Positions 11,002 to 22,964 of a stretch of DNA of 64,000 nt are shown here, piece after piece (positions within the stretch are counted from its first letter, which is position 1; each line of letters starts with the position of its first letter). The notes under the pieces were generated by a model that was not told where the DNA came from, made no database searches, and was given only the letters and a program-made list of their open reading frames with translations. The position numbers and the translations under genes were made by a program. The stretch comes from Aphrophora alni (lineage: Eukaryota > Arthropoda > Insecta > Hemiptera > Aphrophoridae). Location of the stretch: positions 144,773,618 to 144,837,617 of the forward strand of contig OY740765.1 of the NCBI GenBank assembly GCA_963513935.1, written 5' to 3'.

Positions 11002-11491
11002 GGCAGAGTAGCCTCACTTCAAAATCAATTATTATGGGTTTTATTCTTCAAATAAATATTGGAAAACTATTTTATTATCGAAAAAAAGTGTCGGAAAGAT
11101 GATTACATAATATAATTACACAAGAAAATCTTAATCAGAGTCAAATTCTGCTGCAAAATCATAAGATTTTAAGCTGAATAAATAATGTTTTCTTTGCTGT
11201 AAATATGTAGGGCTATATTATTATTTGTCACGAAAGGTTTGGCCAGGTTGCTATATATATAAAACCACCTGGCCAAACCTTCCGTAGCCTACGTTTATTG
11301 AAGTGAATGTCATGAGTATGAAAGATAAACAAAGAGTTATTTTTTTCACGAAAAAACAACTTGTGTAATTATATTATGTAATCATCTTTCCGACACTTTT
11401 TTTCGATAATAAAATATTTTTCCAACATTTATTTGACGAATAAAACCCATAAAAATTGATTTTGAAGTGAGGCTACTCTGCTATATAATTA
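11002..11491 (-). mobile_element. Short Merlin element, relative of 8588-9265
   Basis: Shares the ~140-bp inverted ends (CCTCACTTCAAAATCAAT.., AGTGTCGGAAAGATGATTAC) and the last codons of the transposase tail with the element at 8588. It lacks most of the coding fragment and is only ~490 bp. A palindromic module copy lies at 11229-11305. The outer ~15 bp of the left end have diverged, so the exact border and target duplication are uncertain. Confidence 0.8.
11229..11305 (+). repeat. Palindromic TA-tract module, copy 3
   Basis: CACGAAAGGTTTGGCCAGGT, TATATATA, ACCACCTGGCCAAACCTTCC, then CGTTTATTGAAGTGAATGTC. Copies 2 and 3 share a longer right flank than the others. Confidence 0.85.
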
Positions 11492-11499
11492 ACGAAAGG

Positions 11500-11650
11500 T
11501 GTAGTTCCAGAAATGTTCTAGGGATTACTAGTCAAGACCCCTTGATCAACCAATACAATTTAACATTTCTTACAAGGGTGTATTACATTTCGAAGAACTG
11601 TTTGTATTACATTGTGTCTTGGGACTGGGTAAGTACGATGATGACGTTGT
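11500..11650 (-). repeat. Dispersed repeat family C, minus orientation
   Basis: Contains GACCCCTTGATCAACCAATA, ACATTTCTTACAAGG and TGGGTAAGTACGATGATGACG. These match, in reverse, the block at 41372-41512 and copies at 43125, 59822 and 22494. Confidence 0.55.
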
Positions 11651-12626
11651 TTAAAACCCCACCGTTTTTGTCTTATTTTGCTGTTAAGATAACTAAATTC
11701 ATCCACTCAGGCGGACATTAACAGTCCTATCTATGATACATAAATTTGAGGGAAATTATGAAATCTCCAACACAATTTTGTTCCAAGAAACATATAGTTT
11801 TTTTCCCGATAAAACTAAGCCTAATAAGTTAAGACGTTTCCAAAGTATTTATCTATTCTCTTTATCAAATGAAGAAGGCTAGACAAAACAAACTGTCCAG
11901 TCATACCGAATGAATCATCAAATAAGTGTTTACTGATTTAGCTTTTTTTTAAACAGAAATGTTATCAAGAATAACCTACGCACCAACTGTCTCACACGCC
12001 CATACACAAAACCAACTAACTACCAATCAAACTTTTATTTCTTTTTTTTTTTTAAAGCAAAGCTCAAACTCAGGGGCCAGTACAAAACTTATTGGTACCC
12101 ATTTTAGCAACAATCCCAGTACAGGAGTTAATAACTATTTGCACCGTCATAACGGTGGAATATTTCAAAATCGATACAACTGATTTTGATGAAACGTTAT
12201 AAATTTATAATATAACCAATCTGTGAAACAAGTAGAAGAAAATTTCGGTTCTTAATTTGAAACAAATAAAATCAAATCGGCACGACAGCGTTTTAGAGTT
12301 CATTTAAGTTGGATTAGAGCAGATTTTGTGAAACACAGGATTGTCCCAATCCAAATTATGAAAACCTCTTCGAGATAACCAAAATGTGGGCATATACTTG
12401 ATAAAGCGGTTACGTATTTCCGATGGTTTTCAGGTAGAATGACTTGACAATATTTGATAAACACGTAATCCAGTTTATTAACCTATCCAACTTAACCTAA
12501 CCTAACTTTTACTATGTTTGGAATGTGCTACGTTGCCAAATGCACAACGGCATAAAATCATCCAATATAACTCTGGTCAAACTTTACTACCTGGAAACCG
12601 TCCGAAAAACCCGGCACCATATGAAC

Positions 12627-13215
12627 GGTCGTAGAACGATTGGCACACATTTTTAGCCGATTTGGGATAGCACGACTGGCACAATCATTAGAAGGGATTA
12701 AGAAGGGTCAACCTGTAAGGTTCGGAAAGGCACGATTGGCACAACCGCCTGGCCAGGTAGTAGCAGCCAGGTAGCCAGAGTGCGGGGAAATGGGAATTGT
12801 TTTGTCTAACCTAACCAAGCAATTTATAAGTTTTGGTACACAATCTATTTTTTTTTAAATTTAATACGTACTGAAAAGCACGTTACAGTATTAAACATGT
12901 TTAAAATCATATTCCTTTATTTACGGACAAAGTCACTTTTAAAAATATAGGCTACAAATAAAATATACAGTAAAAATTAATTCCAAGTAAATTTGAAAAT
13001 ACGTGATATTACGGGCAAATGACTGTCGTGCAGAGTTGACGGGGAATTATAAAATTCCCGTTTTCCCTCGTTCGATGGCGTCTACCTGGTCGAGCGGTTG
13101 TGCCAATCGTGCCTTTTCCAAGCAGGCGAGTTGACCCTACTTATTCTGCTCTAATGATTGTGCCAATACTGCCATGGGCAGAAGGTCCAAAAATGTGTGC
13201 CAATCGTCCCGTTCC
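12627..13215. mobile_element. 589-bp MITE with long TIRs and 9-bp target duplication
   Basis: Left arm (about 12627-12760) and right arm (about 13085-13215) are imperfect inverted copies. They share ACGATTGGCACACATTTTT, GCACAATCATTAGA, GGGTCAAC and GGCACGATTGGCACAACCG. An exact 9-bp direct repeat, CATATGAAC, flanks the element (12618-12626 and 13216-13224). Both ends begin GG. A 9-bp duplication and GG end would fit Merlin, though Mutator-like elements also make 9-bp duplications. No transposase fragment is present. GGCACGATTGGCACAA-like words repeat inside each arm. Confidence 0.82.
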
Positions 13216-13454
13216 CATATGAACACTGCAGTAGACTAAAAACTCCTTTAAACTTAGGGGTCCTAAAAACTGTGACAAAAATCAATATTAAAACATTTTC
13301 TACGTGACAATATAAAACCCTCAAATTTTAGAGGCTTCAAACCGCTTTTTCAATTCCAAGAAAAAAGAAAGAAAAACAGCAAATTTTCCAACAATATATT
13401 TGATTTCAATTCTACATGTAATGATCTGGTACATACCATGACGTATAGAAGTTA

Positions 13455-14063
13455 TTGTCAAAAAAAAAAGTAATTTCGAATTCTGACTTTCCAAGAAAAT
13501 GTGATATTCATTTAGTTACGAGATTCAACAATGTTAAGTCACCGCACGATCAAAGTGAGACTTCAATATCTACAAATCTTGCCGACGTCAAGAAAGTACT
13601 AATATACACAATTACCAGGTTCAGAAAACCTGTGGAAAAACAATATTACTTTGATCTACCTACAACATTTTTTACAGAGCCGACTCTTTTGGGCATTATT
13701 TTATTAGAGGATGCACTTGTGTCGCATTGCATGATAAAGCTCAGTAAATTAGTAGGAGCACATAAATCTGATTTTCCTGATATCCTGCATCAAATATTTA
13801 AAGTGGACGCCAATTTTATAAGTATTTTGTATAGAACTAAATTATTTTGTATAGAACTAAATTATTTTGTATGCACGTTTAAAAGCATTATTCAAAAATA
13901 TAAAATTTGGACTCTCGTTATTTGGTCCACAAATACAAAAAATGAACTAACTTTCCGGACGCATATTCATTTGAGTTTTTTTTTTATTTCGACAAGCAAA
14001 TCAATTTCCATCATCAAAAATGTAGGTTACCATTTGAAAAGTAATTTCAAGCCGGTATTATGA
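13455..14063 (+). CDS. Unrecognised 202-codon open frame, probably repeat-derived
   Basis: This is the longest uninterrupted frame in the window. No domain is recognised. Its early part (..KCDIHLVTRF.., ..RFRKPVEK) is matched at DNA and protein level by decayed sequence at about 61845-62010, so it belongs to a dispersed repeat and is not a unique gene. A 21-bp unit, TTTTGTATAGAACTAAATTAT, is duplicated in tandem at about 13827-13870 without breaking the frame. No promoter or splice sites were identified. Confidence 0.25.
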   Translation: MSKKKVISNSDFPRKCDIHLVTRFNNVKSPHDQSETSISTNLADVKKVLIYTITRFRKPVEKQYYFDLPTTFFTEPTLLGIILLEDALVSHCMIKLSKLVGAHKSDFPDILHQIFKVDANFISILYRTKLFCIELNYFVCTFKSIIQKYKIWTLVIWSTNTKNELTFRTHIHLSFFFISTSKSISIIKNVGYHLKSNFKPVL

Positions 14064-14559
14064 GGCATATTTTTTTTTCTTCCCGTAATTTGATTTTTAA
14101 CGTAAGGTTATGTTCTCCATCTAGTCTTGCTACATTTCATAATTTTCGATAACCTAGTCCTTATATTGTGAATTTAGAAGTTACCTACTTTTTATAATAA
14201 ATGTAAAATTAAATGAGAGGGGAGGCGGCGAGGGGTGTAAAGTTGATCTTATCATCAGCAAGCAGCTGTTCCACCCTGATAGTATCAGCTGTTTCATTTG
14301 CATTAAGAGATTAAATTTATCTCTTGAATATAAATGATTTTTTTTTTTGATATCTTCAAACAAAAGATGAGGAGATCAGAATGCAGTGAGGGAATCTACC
14401 TCAGAGATTAAATGTAGGCCTGAGTTTCAATTAAGTTGTAAGGCTAAGAAAAGTAATTTTGGTAGAGAGTGGGGGGGTGGCGTGGTGGTGATTTCATACA
14501 ATTAATTTTGCTTTTTCAAATATATGTAGAAAAAGTTATGTGAACGGTTGGTTCTCTGT

Positions 14560-15080
14560 CCTTTAGTCTTTTATTGGTGTAGTCCTGTCAGAGCGTGAGC
14601 GTAGCTACCAATTTTGATCGAATTTGGTAGATGGATATATTTCTTGACGTTCTTTTTTCATTTTTTCAATTACTAAAAATGGGGGGAACATGAAATTACG
14701 CTTTTCTCAAATCTGCTTCATCGATTTTGATCAAATTTTGCTCAAATATAGCCTCCAAGAACCTAGAAAAACGTATTGTACACCATATCCTTCCCAAAAT
14801 ACAGGTTTATAAGCTATCATTTAAAAAAAAAAAAAAAAAAAAACCGTCCTATTATAAGTAATTTATCAAAATCAGCTATATCGATTTTGATCAAATTTTA
14901 CTGAAATGTCCAGATTAATTATTCAAACCCGTGTGAAAATTCACAGGAACAAAAACTATTACGGTCCAGAACCAACTCCAAAAAATATAATTTTTTCTTG
15001 ACCGCTGTGTCATTAAAAAGTAGAATTTAAGCAATTTACGTTTTACACTGAAGACGCGTTTACTACATAAGAGAAGCAAG
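14560..15080. repeat. Dispersed repeat family B (ATCGATTTTGATCAAATTTT-type)
   Basis: Phrases such as ATCGATTTTGATCAAATTTT and ..CTCAAATCTGCTTCATC.. repeat within the stretch. They recur in variant form at 25745-25880, 26450-26770 and, reversed, at about 43560-43680. A 22-bp A run lies at about 14823. No coding frame could be tied to it. Confidence 0.5.
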
Positions 15081-15389
15081 CACTATCTTTTTTTATTTTT
15101 TCGAAGAAAGATTCCGCGGTTAATTTTGACTTTTTTACTATCGAAAACTAGTCGTATCGAAGCGAACCCCCCCCCCCTTTTTTTGTGACAATTGTTTTTT
15201 TAATTTTTTTACATTTGGTTTTGGAGATGTTCGAGTGAGTAAGTTTGTGCAATGATTTTAGAACAGTAGGCATTAAAGTATTAAGCTATGTTTAGCAGAC
15301 CACGCTAAACTCATTCCTCCGTTCTATAAACCACCTGTGCGTATTCCCTGTCTAGGGTTAATTTTGGTTCGATTCTTTATTAGGTTTAT

Positions 15390-15602
15390 CCCGGACACCA
15401 GTCTCCAAATCGGATGCGTAATTTTCTTAACATAAACGAGACGAGAATGGGCTTCAGCTCTGGTCGTGCGAGTGAATATTCAGGTAATTGGCTACAATTC
15501 TGTAATCTCTTCAATTCTGGGTATCCTATGGTACCAAGGGCAGTCCCTGGGGTGAGCGATTTTAGACCTCCAAATGGCCATGGACCAAAGCAGTAACGTT
15601 AT
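15390..15602 (-). other. GC-richer island open on both strands
   Basis: The minus strand is open for ~70 codons (FGPWPFGGLKSLTPGTALG.., ending FGDWCPG and stop). The plus strand is open for 60 codons. Base composition is clearly less AT-rich than the flanks. It may be a decayed coding fragment from a host gene or transposon. I do not recognise the protein in either frame. Confidence 0.25.
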
Positions 15603-16547
15603 CCAAAATGTAGACCATAGGCTAGGCCTAATTGTTGCCCTTTCAAATCTGTGGCAGAACACTACAAACTATAAGAAACTATATATACAGGGGTAAGACC
15701 CTAACGTTTAGTTTTCTATGCCAGATAAGTAACCCGATATCAAATCTTGAAATCAACACTCCCAATTTAAATATAGGTTTTATCAAAATCGGACGATTTA
15801 TAAAATTTATAAATTTGAGTCCTATCTGAATAAAGACGTCACACCAGTCGAAACTCCATCAGAGGCCTCACTAGTTAGATCTATACATTGTATCATGTAG
15901 TCTCAAGTTAGATCCCACTTTTTCTTTGCTATCAGGTCTTCACCTACTCTTATTCTCTTCAACCCTATCTATTCCAGGGCTAGGGGGTCTTTATGTTCTC
16001 TTTTTACTTTTTTCACAAGGCAATGATGACCTAGAGGTTTTTCGCTTTATACCGTCAATTGGACTGTAGCTTCTTTGACACAATGTTTTGATTTATCACT
16101 TCTCTTTTCTTGATTTTTCAAGACGAAGAAATGGAAAAATTACCGTTTGTGTAAGTCATTTAGTACTAATCAGTGTTGGGATTAGAAAATATTTACACAC
16201 TGTACTTTAAACAATAAAAAATCAAAAGTGATATGTTCAAAGTACCCCTACGATACGGCCACTATAACTTCAAACCTACGTTAGACCCACACCCAATATA
16301 GCTTAAAAATAATGCGAGATATGTTGAAAATCGAAATATGTGCACCGCAATTTTGGAACTTTACAGAACTTTTTTTTAAATAAAGACAGCACAATTAAAT
16401 AAAGCACTTGAAGCATAGAAAATAAAGCATTTTCGGGTAATAAACCCAAGTTATTTTTAAAAAATAGAAAACATTTTTACATAAACCTTTGAATTTGTGT
16501 CATTGGCGTGAAAACATCGCTCCAGAAGCAAGGGTCGCGACGCCCTA

Positions 16548-19500
16548 CTATAGCTTGAGTTTTTCTTTTCTTATTGCATGTTTAAATGAATGTCTAAGAG
16601 TTAACTGGCCTCTTCTATCGAGTTGAGGCTCAAAAGGAACAGTTAGTATATCACCTAAAGGTACTTCAGGATCTTGATCCATGTTGTCCTGCCAATGGAA
16701 GGTTTTCTGCGAGCTGTGCGATTGAACATCACAAGTTTCTTCTTTTGGATTGACTTGACATAGACATACTTGCCCCTATAAAGTGTTTAATAATATGTTT
16801 GCGACAATATTTGATGTTGACAACCCTCAGAGTAATTAATTTTATTTTTTTTAATTTTTCGGGGTAATATAAAATAAGGATAATATGATTTTTATGAATA
16901 ACAGAAATACAGACTATAACATGGTGACCTTCAAATAAGTTGTAAAATTACCGGTTGTGCTCCCGATATGGAAGTTTGGGCAACTTTTTTTTTTGAACGG
17001 AAAAAATGAGATTTTATTATATAATGTTAATAGTAGTAAATACCTCACAAAAATTTAAATTGTATATTGATAGAGGACATTCAGGATAGTACAAAGAGGT
17101 GTAGAAAAGTACTTTTCACATAATAATAGATTTTATACAGTTTCTAAAGTTTATTCAGAGTAGACCCAGCATTCAAAGTGCATTTGACGGTACTACAAAC
17201 ATTTTGACTTAAAATATCCTCTTTTTTCACCTTCACCCCCTTTTCATCTCCTCGCCTTAAAAAATATTAACCAAAATTTAATCATTAACCCTTTAGGTGT
17301 CACACTAATTTTAACATTGTCACAACACAAATAATTTCGCGTGTATTTTGGATAGGGTTGTGCTAAACATACAAAGGTCTAAACACTGTAAATGTAATGT
17401 TTTAGTTAAAAGTCCATAACTTCTCCTCTATATAAGATATCTTATGAATGAGGTCTGAAAATGTTGCTAATAACATTTTACAAGATTCTAATAATGATTC
17501 AAAAGGGGGAGAAATTTTTTGACACAGTAAAAAAATAATAAAAATAAAAATTCTTGATAATTAAACAATTTTCATTTTCAAACAAATAAGTTTTAAATTT
17601 TTTATCCAATAATCTAGAAACAATTTATCTGTGGGAAATTTATTATTTCCAATCCATATACAGTATATTGTTTTGTATGTGTAAAAAAAAAAATCATATT
17701 ACATAAGAAATCAGTAAAAAAATGTTTTATTTATCATAAGGAACCACAAAAATGTAAATTGCATGGGCATAGAACTTATATCTACAAGGAAAATGTTAAC
17801 TCACCATAGGATCTGTATTTCATAAGTTTTTAGTTTTAAAAAAATTACACTATTTACAAGTCTATATACACACATATTTTGTTTTGTTTTTATAGAAGGT
17901 AAATTTGTTAAACTTGTTTACACTTATGTTAGGTCTAGTTAAAATAGATGGGAGGTTATGTAGGCAGGATCTAGGTCTCGACGATTGATGGAGCATTTTC
18001 TGGATAATAAGAAGGATCATTATCACTATCTTCACTAAATAAATCTGATAGTTCGGAAGCAAGGGAAACATTATCGTCATATAGTTCAACTTCTAGCTGT
18101 CTGTCAATTCCACTTGAACCGAATGTCTACTCTCTACTCTAACCCTAGTAAACACTTCGTAGTAGGTCATCTGATTTCGTCACTTTGTAGTCTACAACTT
18201 CTGAATTAAATGTCATAACATATAAATCACTATGTCTAAATACCCGACTTCTGTTATACTAGGCTCATTTTATATATTATCTAGTATACAGTAACATAGA
18301 TATAATACCTATTGAAGATATATAATGTTTTATACTGAAAAAATCAACGGCGACGATATATCGTCGCCTGGCATTTTCGCATAGTATTCAAGCGGCGATA
18401 TATCGTCGTATTGGCACGCTAAGGGAAATAAACTGCCACAATGAAACTAGAAAAAGTGTATTTATCGAACCAATGCCATAAAGACAGAACATTTTAAAGA
18501 AAGGCCTACTGCCCAAACAATAACGTAATTTTAGATAGAATAGGATTTCAGTTACAAAAAAGAAAAAAAATTATATCCAAAGATTTTACTTATAACAAGA
18601 AACGGATATTTGAAACGATTATCTGAGTGATTTGACAATGACAGTCCATTTACAAATTATCGATTAAGCTATCCATTAATAACTCACATGAAATAAACAT
18701 TATTATCACTAATATATCTATAACATAATTTGTAAACTGAATCCTATTAGTGTTTTTTCTGGTATTTGTCTGTTAAAAAGCTCTCATTCTAACAACTTGC
18801 TACGCAGCTATCCAGCCAGTAGTGCTGTTTCATTTTGAGCTATTTATGCAATTATTAAGGTAATTTATTAAGGTATAATTTATGATAATTATGTTTAAAC
18901 AAAGTAAATTATTCTGAAATAGATTCAATAAATATTATACATTTGTTCAACATTTATACCATGCATAACCACAGAGAAAAATTGCCGTTAAATCGAGAAG
19001 TAGGCTAAGCATTTTGCAACAAAACTGTGAAGTGACGAATTATTGAACTTCTAATGACGGTGAACAATGTATATTTTTGTTTTAGTCAATTACTGTACTC
19101 CTGAACTGTAATATTTTTTTACTCGAGGTTTGCGCTCAGGTTTGGGTCATTAATTTTCAAGTATTACTAAAATTGGAACAAAAGCGATAGAGTTAACTTT
19201 AATAAATTACTTATTTTATTGTGGTGTAGAGCACTGCACTTTCAACAGACACGAAGATCTGAAATAAACAGCTGACAGACAACATTCCAAAAACCAATTC
19301 AAAACTAAAGTATCCCTAAAAAAACTAGACATCGACTTTTTGACCCACCAATACTTTCCTTACTATGTAATTCACGAATTATTACTGATACGCTATGGAA
19401 ATTTAACAGGAAATTCTTATATTTCAAAGATCTAATTATAAACATGGCTTTCCAAACTTCTAACGTATGTCCACCCAATTTCTGCTCCACGCGGTTCTAG

Positions 19501-20393
19501 GCTACAAAACATTGCAATCTAAATTAACCTAATTGACAAATCAACAAACACTCCGTTGTTAGACTTTGTTCCACGCGCGAGTGTTTTGTGTTGGCAACAT
19601 TGGTCAGCTTTGTTTCGTGCAGCCTAAATCTTTTGAGATCCTTCAGCTGTATTTTCATTGACTTGAATAATGTAATAAAAACACAATTGTAATATTTGAA
19701 AATTACTACTGCAAATTTTATTTTGAAATAAATTTCTTAGCCGCTCTTTGGCTCAACATTACTTTTGTTTACAAAAAAAAAAAACTGCGAACAACTCACA
19801 TTGTAGACTCTTTTAAATTTACGACTACATGCTGGTAACCTATAACTAGTAGGCCGTACTGAAATCGGTAATACACAGTTTTAATAACTGAAACAAACAA
19901 ATTTTGGGTTTGCGTTGTCATGTTCTATTCATAGGACTAATATCTACTTTCTGTTGCATCATTTAAATTGTCAAAATCAAATGGAAATATCTATATAGCC
20001 GTGTGAGCCTAATACATACCAACAGCCGTAACACAATCATTCTTTTTAAACAATAATTTACATTACAAGTTAAGTTTGTTAATAGTCCTATGAATAAAGA
20101 TTTATTTCAAAATCATCACATTATAATTACAATATTTATTATGCTACAAACATCATTCAGATTAATTTGTATACTACGATCAAAAAACTAATTATCGTAA
20201 ACAAAAGAATTCGTCTGCCAATAAAATTACTAATCACTTTGAACTAATAAATATTTGTTTTTACAAAACTTGAAAAACAAAAATTTTCATATTCTATAAT
20301 GATGTTTAAACAAATGATATAACTTATGTTTAAAATATTGAGGTTATGTCAGCTTACCCCAGCAGCGGGATGTCTCGTCGGCGCTGAATACAT
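16548..20393 (-). CDS. Two-exon gene for a predicted 87-residue protein, family unknown
   Basis: Exon 1 is 20393-20358: ATG with 12 codons, MYSAPTRHPAAG, ending GGG before a GTAAGC donor. Exon 2 is 16775-16548. It starts after an acceptor ..CACTTTATAG and stays open for 75 codons to a TAG. Both boundaries are phase 0, so the exons join cleanly as ..HPAAG-GQVCLCQVNP... The product is hydrophilic. It has three cysteines near the junction, an acidic middle (DNMDQDPEVPLGDIL) and a basic end (FKHAIRKEKLKL). It has no signal peptide or membrane segment. The 3582-bp intron contains a piggyBac-like insertion. The family is not recognised, and extra middle exons cannot be excluded. The joining is an inference from splice signals and frame. 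Confidence 0.6.
16776..17288 (-). other. Intron sequence of the two-exon gene, left part
   Basis: AT-rich DNA between the acceptor and the piggyBac-like element. No additional exon was seen. Confidence 0.5.
17971..18126 (-). pseudogene. piggyBac transposase N-terminal remnant
   Basis: The 51-codon frame between stops reads ..GSSGIDRQLEVELYDDN.. then SLASELSDLFSEDSDNDPSY and YPENAPSIVET. A long acidic serine/aspartate region at the start is characteristic of piggyBac transposases, and it lies at the right distance from the CCCTTAGCG end. No ATG is preserved, and the DDE domain and cysteine-rich tail are absent. Confidence 0.6.
18352..18411. repeat. Subterminal palindrome pair GGCGAYRATATATCGTCG
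   Basis: Two copies of an ATATAT-centred palindrome lie 35 bp apart inside the right end of the piggyBac-like element. The first is a perfect 20-bp palindrome. Their position suggests transposase-binding subterminal repeats. Confidence 0.6.
18426..20357 (-). other. Intron sequence of the two-exon gene, right part
   Basis: AT-rich intron DNA. A few GC-richer words occur near 18785-18835 and 19480-19620. No exon with both splice signals was seen. Confidence 0.5.
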
Positions 20394-20790
20394 GTTTTAT
20401 CCGAAATGCCAGTAAAATAATTATAATAATAATCACTAAAAACTAAAACTATACACACACAACATCACTGAATTGGAAATCTTTCCATCATGAAAAATAG
20501 TCACAAACACAACCACAAAACAAACAAAGAACGATATCCTAATTTGAAGTATTTTCAGTACAAAAATGGTTCAGGTTTTCACACGTCGAAAGCGCACAAT
20601 CCATTTTGCCCCTCTACTCTAGACTAGAACATCTCACGGCTCTGGCTGAGCGACGGATACTTTCCCTGTAATGGTGTAATGGGCCACGTGGTATACCGAA
20701 AAGAAACGTCACATCATTCTCAACCAATCACAGTGCCGTATGGTGTTAGACCCCGCCTACTTCGGTTATTAGACAGCTGAACGTTTGGTC
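20394..20790 (-). promoter_or_regulatory. 5' leader and putative promoter of the two-exon gene
   Basis: Less AT-rich than its surroundings. On the minus strand, in order toward the gene, it has GGCGGGG (GC box), ATTGG (reverse CCAAT), TGACGT (CRE half-like) and CACGTG (E-box), all between about 20755 and 20690, and then CpG-containing sequence. No clear TATA box is placed. The leader from there to the ATG is AT-rich and has no upstream ATG close to the start. The transcription start is not determined. Confidence 0.5.
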
Positions 20791-20899
20791 CACGCGGACT
20801 ATCGACAATTCTCCCCTCTGTTTCTCTCTTTGCCTCTCCCGCATTTCTCTCTTCAAACAACATTCACAAAAGCCTAGATCTCCTTTAGGCTTATGTAAA

Positions 20900-22490
20900 A
20901 TGTTGTAGGACTCCTAACTTCGCGCGCTTATGTCCCCTCTCTTCGTATCTTCCCCCTCAAACACCCACAAACCCATCTCATTATGTTAATAGCTATAATA
21001 AAAACAACATACACACTCACCCGCATTTTACAATACCATTGTCCACTTATGTCCGTTAATTTATTAAAATTAAAACATGATTGCAAATTTTTTTAATTAA
21101 AGGTACTAAATAGTTTTACGAACTATATAAAATTGAAATTAGTTCCATAAAAAGTTATTTCATTTCAAATGTTCAATGTCTTTTTCTTTTAGCCTTTCAC
21201 GGTGTTATCTCCCGACAACTTCAAGCAATAAAACTACGATTTGTATTGGAATTTTAAGACAATAAAAAACTTATCAATGTAATAAAACACATTGAAACTA
21301 TTATTTCTTTTATCTAAGATAGAATTATATTGATTAAGCCTAAATAATACGCTTTTCAAATTATTTTAAGTACAATGTAGAATATTTATTTGTCATTATC
21401 CTATTACGTTGCCCGTTCTAATTAATTAGTTTTTTTCCCTTTCTAATGTTATTAAAATCAATGCCCTATAATCTCTCCCATACATCCGTTCAAAAAACCC
21501 AAAGTTATAAGCAAACAAAACAGCTCACCGGGAGTTATCAGTCAAAGAATGAAAATGAACCAACGATGCCGTAAAAGAAGGAATATCTAGGCTACAAATC
21601 GGCCTTAGCAATAATTTCGATCAAGTTTTGTTGAATATTGAAAACCTTCATACACGTAAGAATACGGCATTTAAAAGTCCACCACCTTTGTATAATTTTG
21701 CAACATTTTTTCAATCGTATTCATAGTAAATTCTAGTTTCCTTGCTAAATTTAACAAAGAATTCTAGTTACTAAATCTATTGTTGCCGATTTTTTTTTGT
21801 AATGACACGTATTATTAGGTGCAGATTTTTAAAATGTACAAAATGGGCTATTAATTGTATGACGTTAAAATATATCATCAACCATTTTTTCTACTAAATT
21901 TGACTAAAATTCTAATTACTAGAGCTGTTGTAACTGATTTCTTTTCTTATTATGAGGTTATGTTTTCGTTTTTTGGTAATAACTCTGTTATTTTTTTATC
22001 GTCAAAAACACGTTCAGGTGTTATTAAATGCAGTTTTGAGTTAAACATTGTCCAATGGTTCGTAGAAATTGTCCAATTGATAGGAAATTTGATTTTGTTT
22101 TTTCGTAAACTCTCACTGTTTACCATAATTTAACGGAAATCACATGGTACTGTTTTAAAATATTTTACCTTCTAACCAACGTCCATAAGATCATTTTAAC
22201 CTTTTTGGAAAGTCGGCCAACAACCGTTTTCATTTGAGTTAATTTAGTAAAATTGTATCAAAATTAATAAACCTGATTTTAAGAAATTCAGATTTTGAGT
22301 TCTGGAAAAGGAAACAAAATTTCTTTATATGTATGGCCTTGTTAAAAAAAAAAAAAAAAAAAAAAAAACTTTTCTACGGATAAGCCTTTCAGCGGATAAC
22401 CTCTAGACCTGTAATAATATTTACTCATCTAGGTAAAATCGAGAGAGTAATATTATACAGTACCCTGTCGTAACAACTGTTTTAAACTCA
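20900..22490. other. AT-rich stretch, no gene recognised
   Basis: Contains a 24-bp A run near 22345. The plus frame 21855-22133 is rich in Phe and Ile with no recognised motif and is likely chance. Confidence 0.5.
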
Positions 22491-22493
22491 CTT

Positions 22494-22640
22494 ACCCTAC
22501 TGGTCTACTGGGTAATACCTCTTGATGTTTCAATATAATTTAACATTTCCTACAAGATCCAAGAAACTAAAATTTTGGCATTAGATTTAGAGAATCTGCT
22601 TGTTTTACATTGTATGATGGGTAAGTACTATGATGACGCA
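22494..22640 (-). repeat. Dispersed repeat family C, minus orientation
   Basis: Contains ..ACATTTCCTACAAGATCCAA and GGGTAAGTACTATGATGACG, matching the block at 11500-11650. A family A copy follows 320 bp downstream. Confidence 0.5.
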
Positions 22641-22964
22641 GAGAGTGTGTTTAAAAAAAAATCTCCGTTTAAGATATGTTTCTTAAATTTGATTTATTTT
22701 ATTTTTTTACTTTTATTAGGGTTAAAAACATAATTGAAAATGCTGGTTCACATCTAAACAATAGACCTACTAAGAAGAGAAAAACTTTAGGCAGTAGAGT
22801 GCGTTATTAGGCCTACTGGACGCACAAAAATCCTCCGATTTAAAAATTTGTTTTAGGTTTGCATAGGCTGAAACGAAAAGATATCAATTTTTTCTCTCAA
22901 TTTAAATGCCGTTTGAAACTATAAATAGTGTTTTTTGTTTAACCTAAAAAAAAAGTGAATAACC

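Larger units (their letters stand above)
17289..18425 (-). mobile_element. piggyBac-like element, internally deleted
   Basis: The left end reads TTAA (17285-17288) then CCCTTTAGGTGTCAC. The right end reads, in reverse, CCCTTAGCGTGCCAATAC. These are related termini of the CCCTT type used by piggyBac elements, which target TTAA. The second TTAA is not intact (AAAT). Just inside the right end are the 20-bp perfect palindrome GGCGACGATATATCGTCGCC and a shorter variant. The minus strand codes for an acidic segment typical of piggyBac N-termini. Total 1137 bp, so most of the transposase is missing. Confidence 0.72.
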
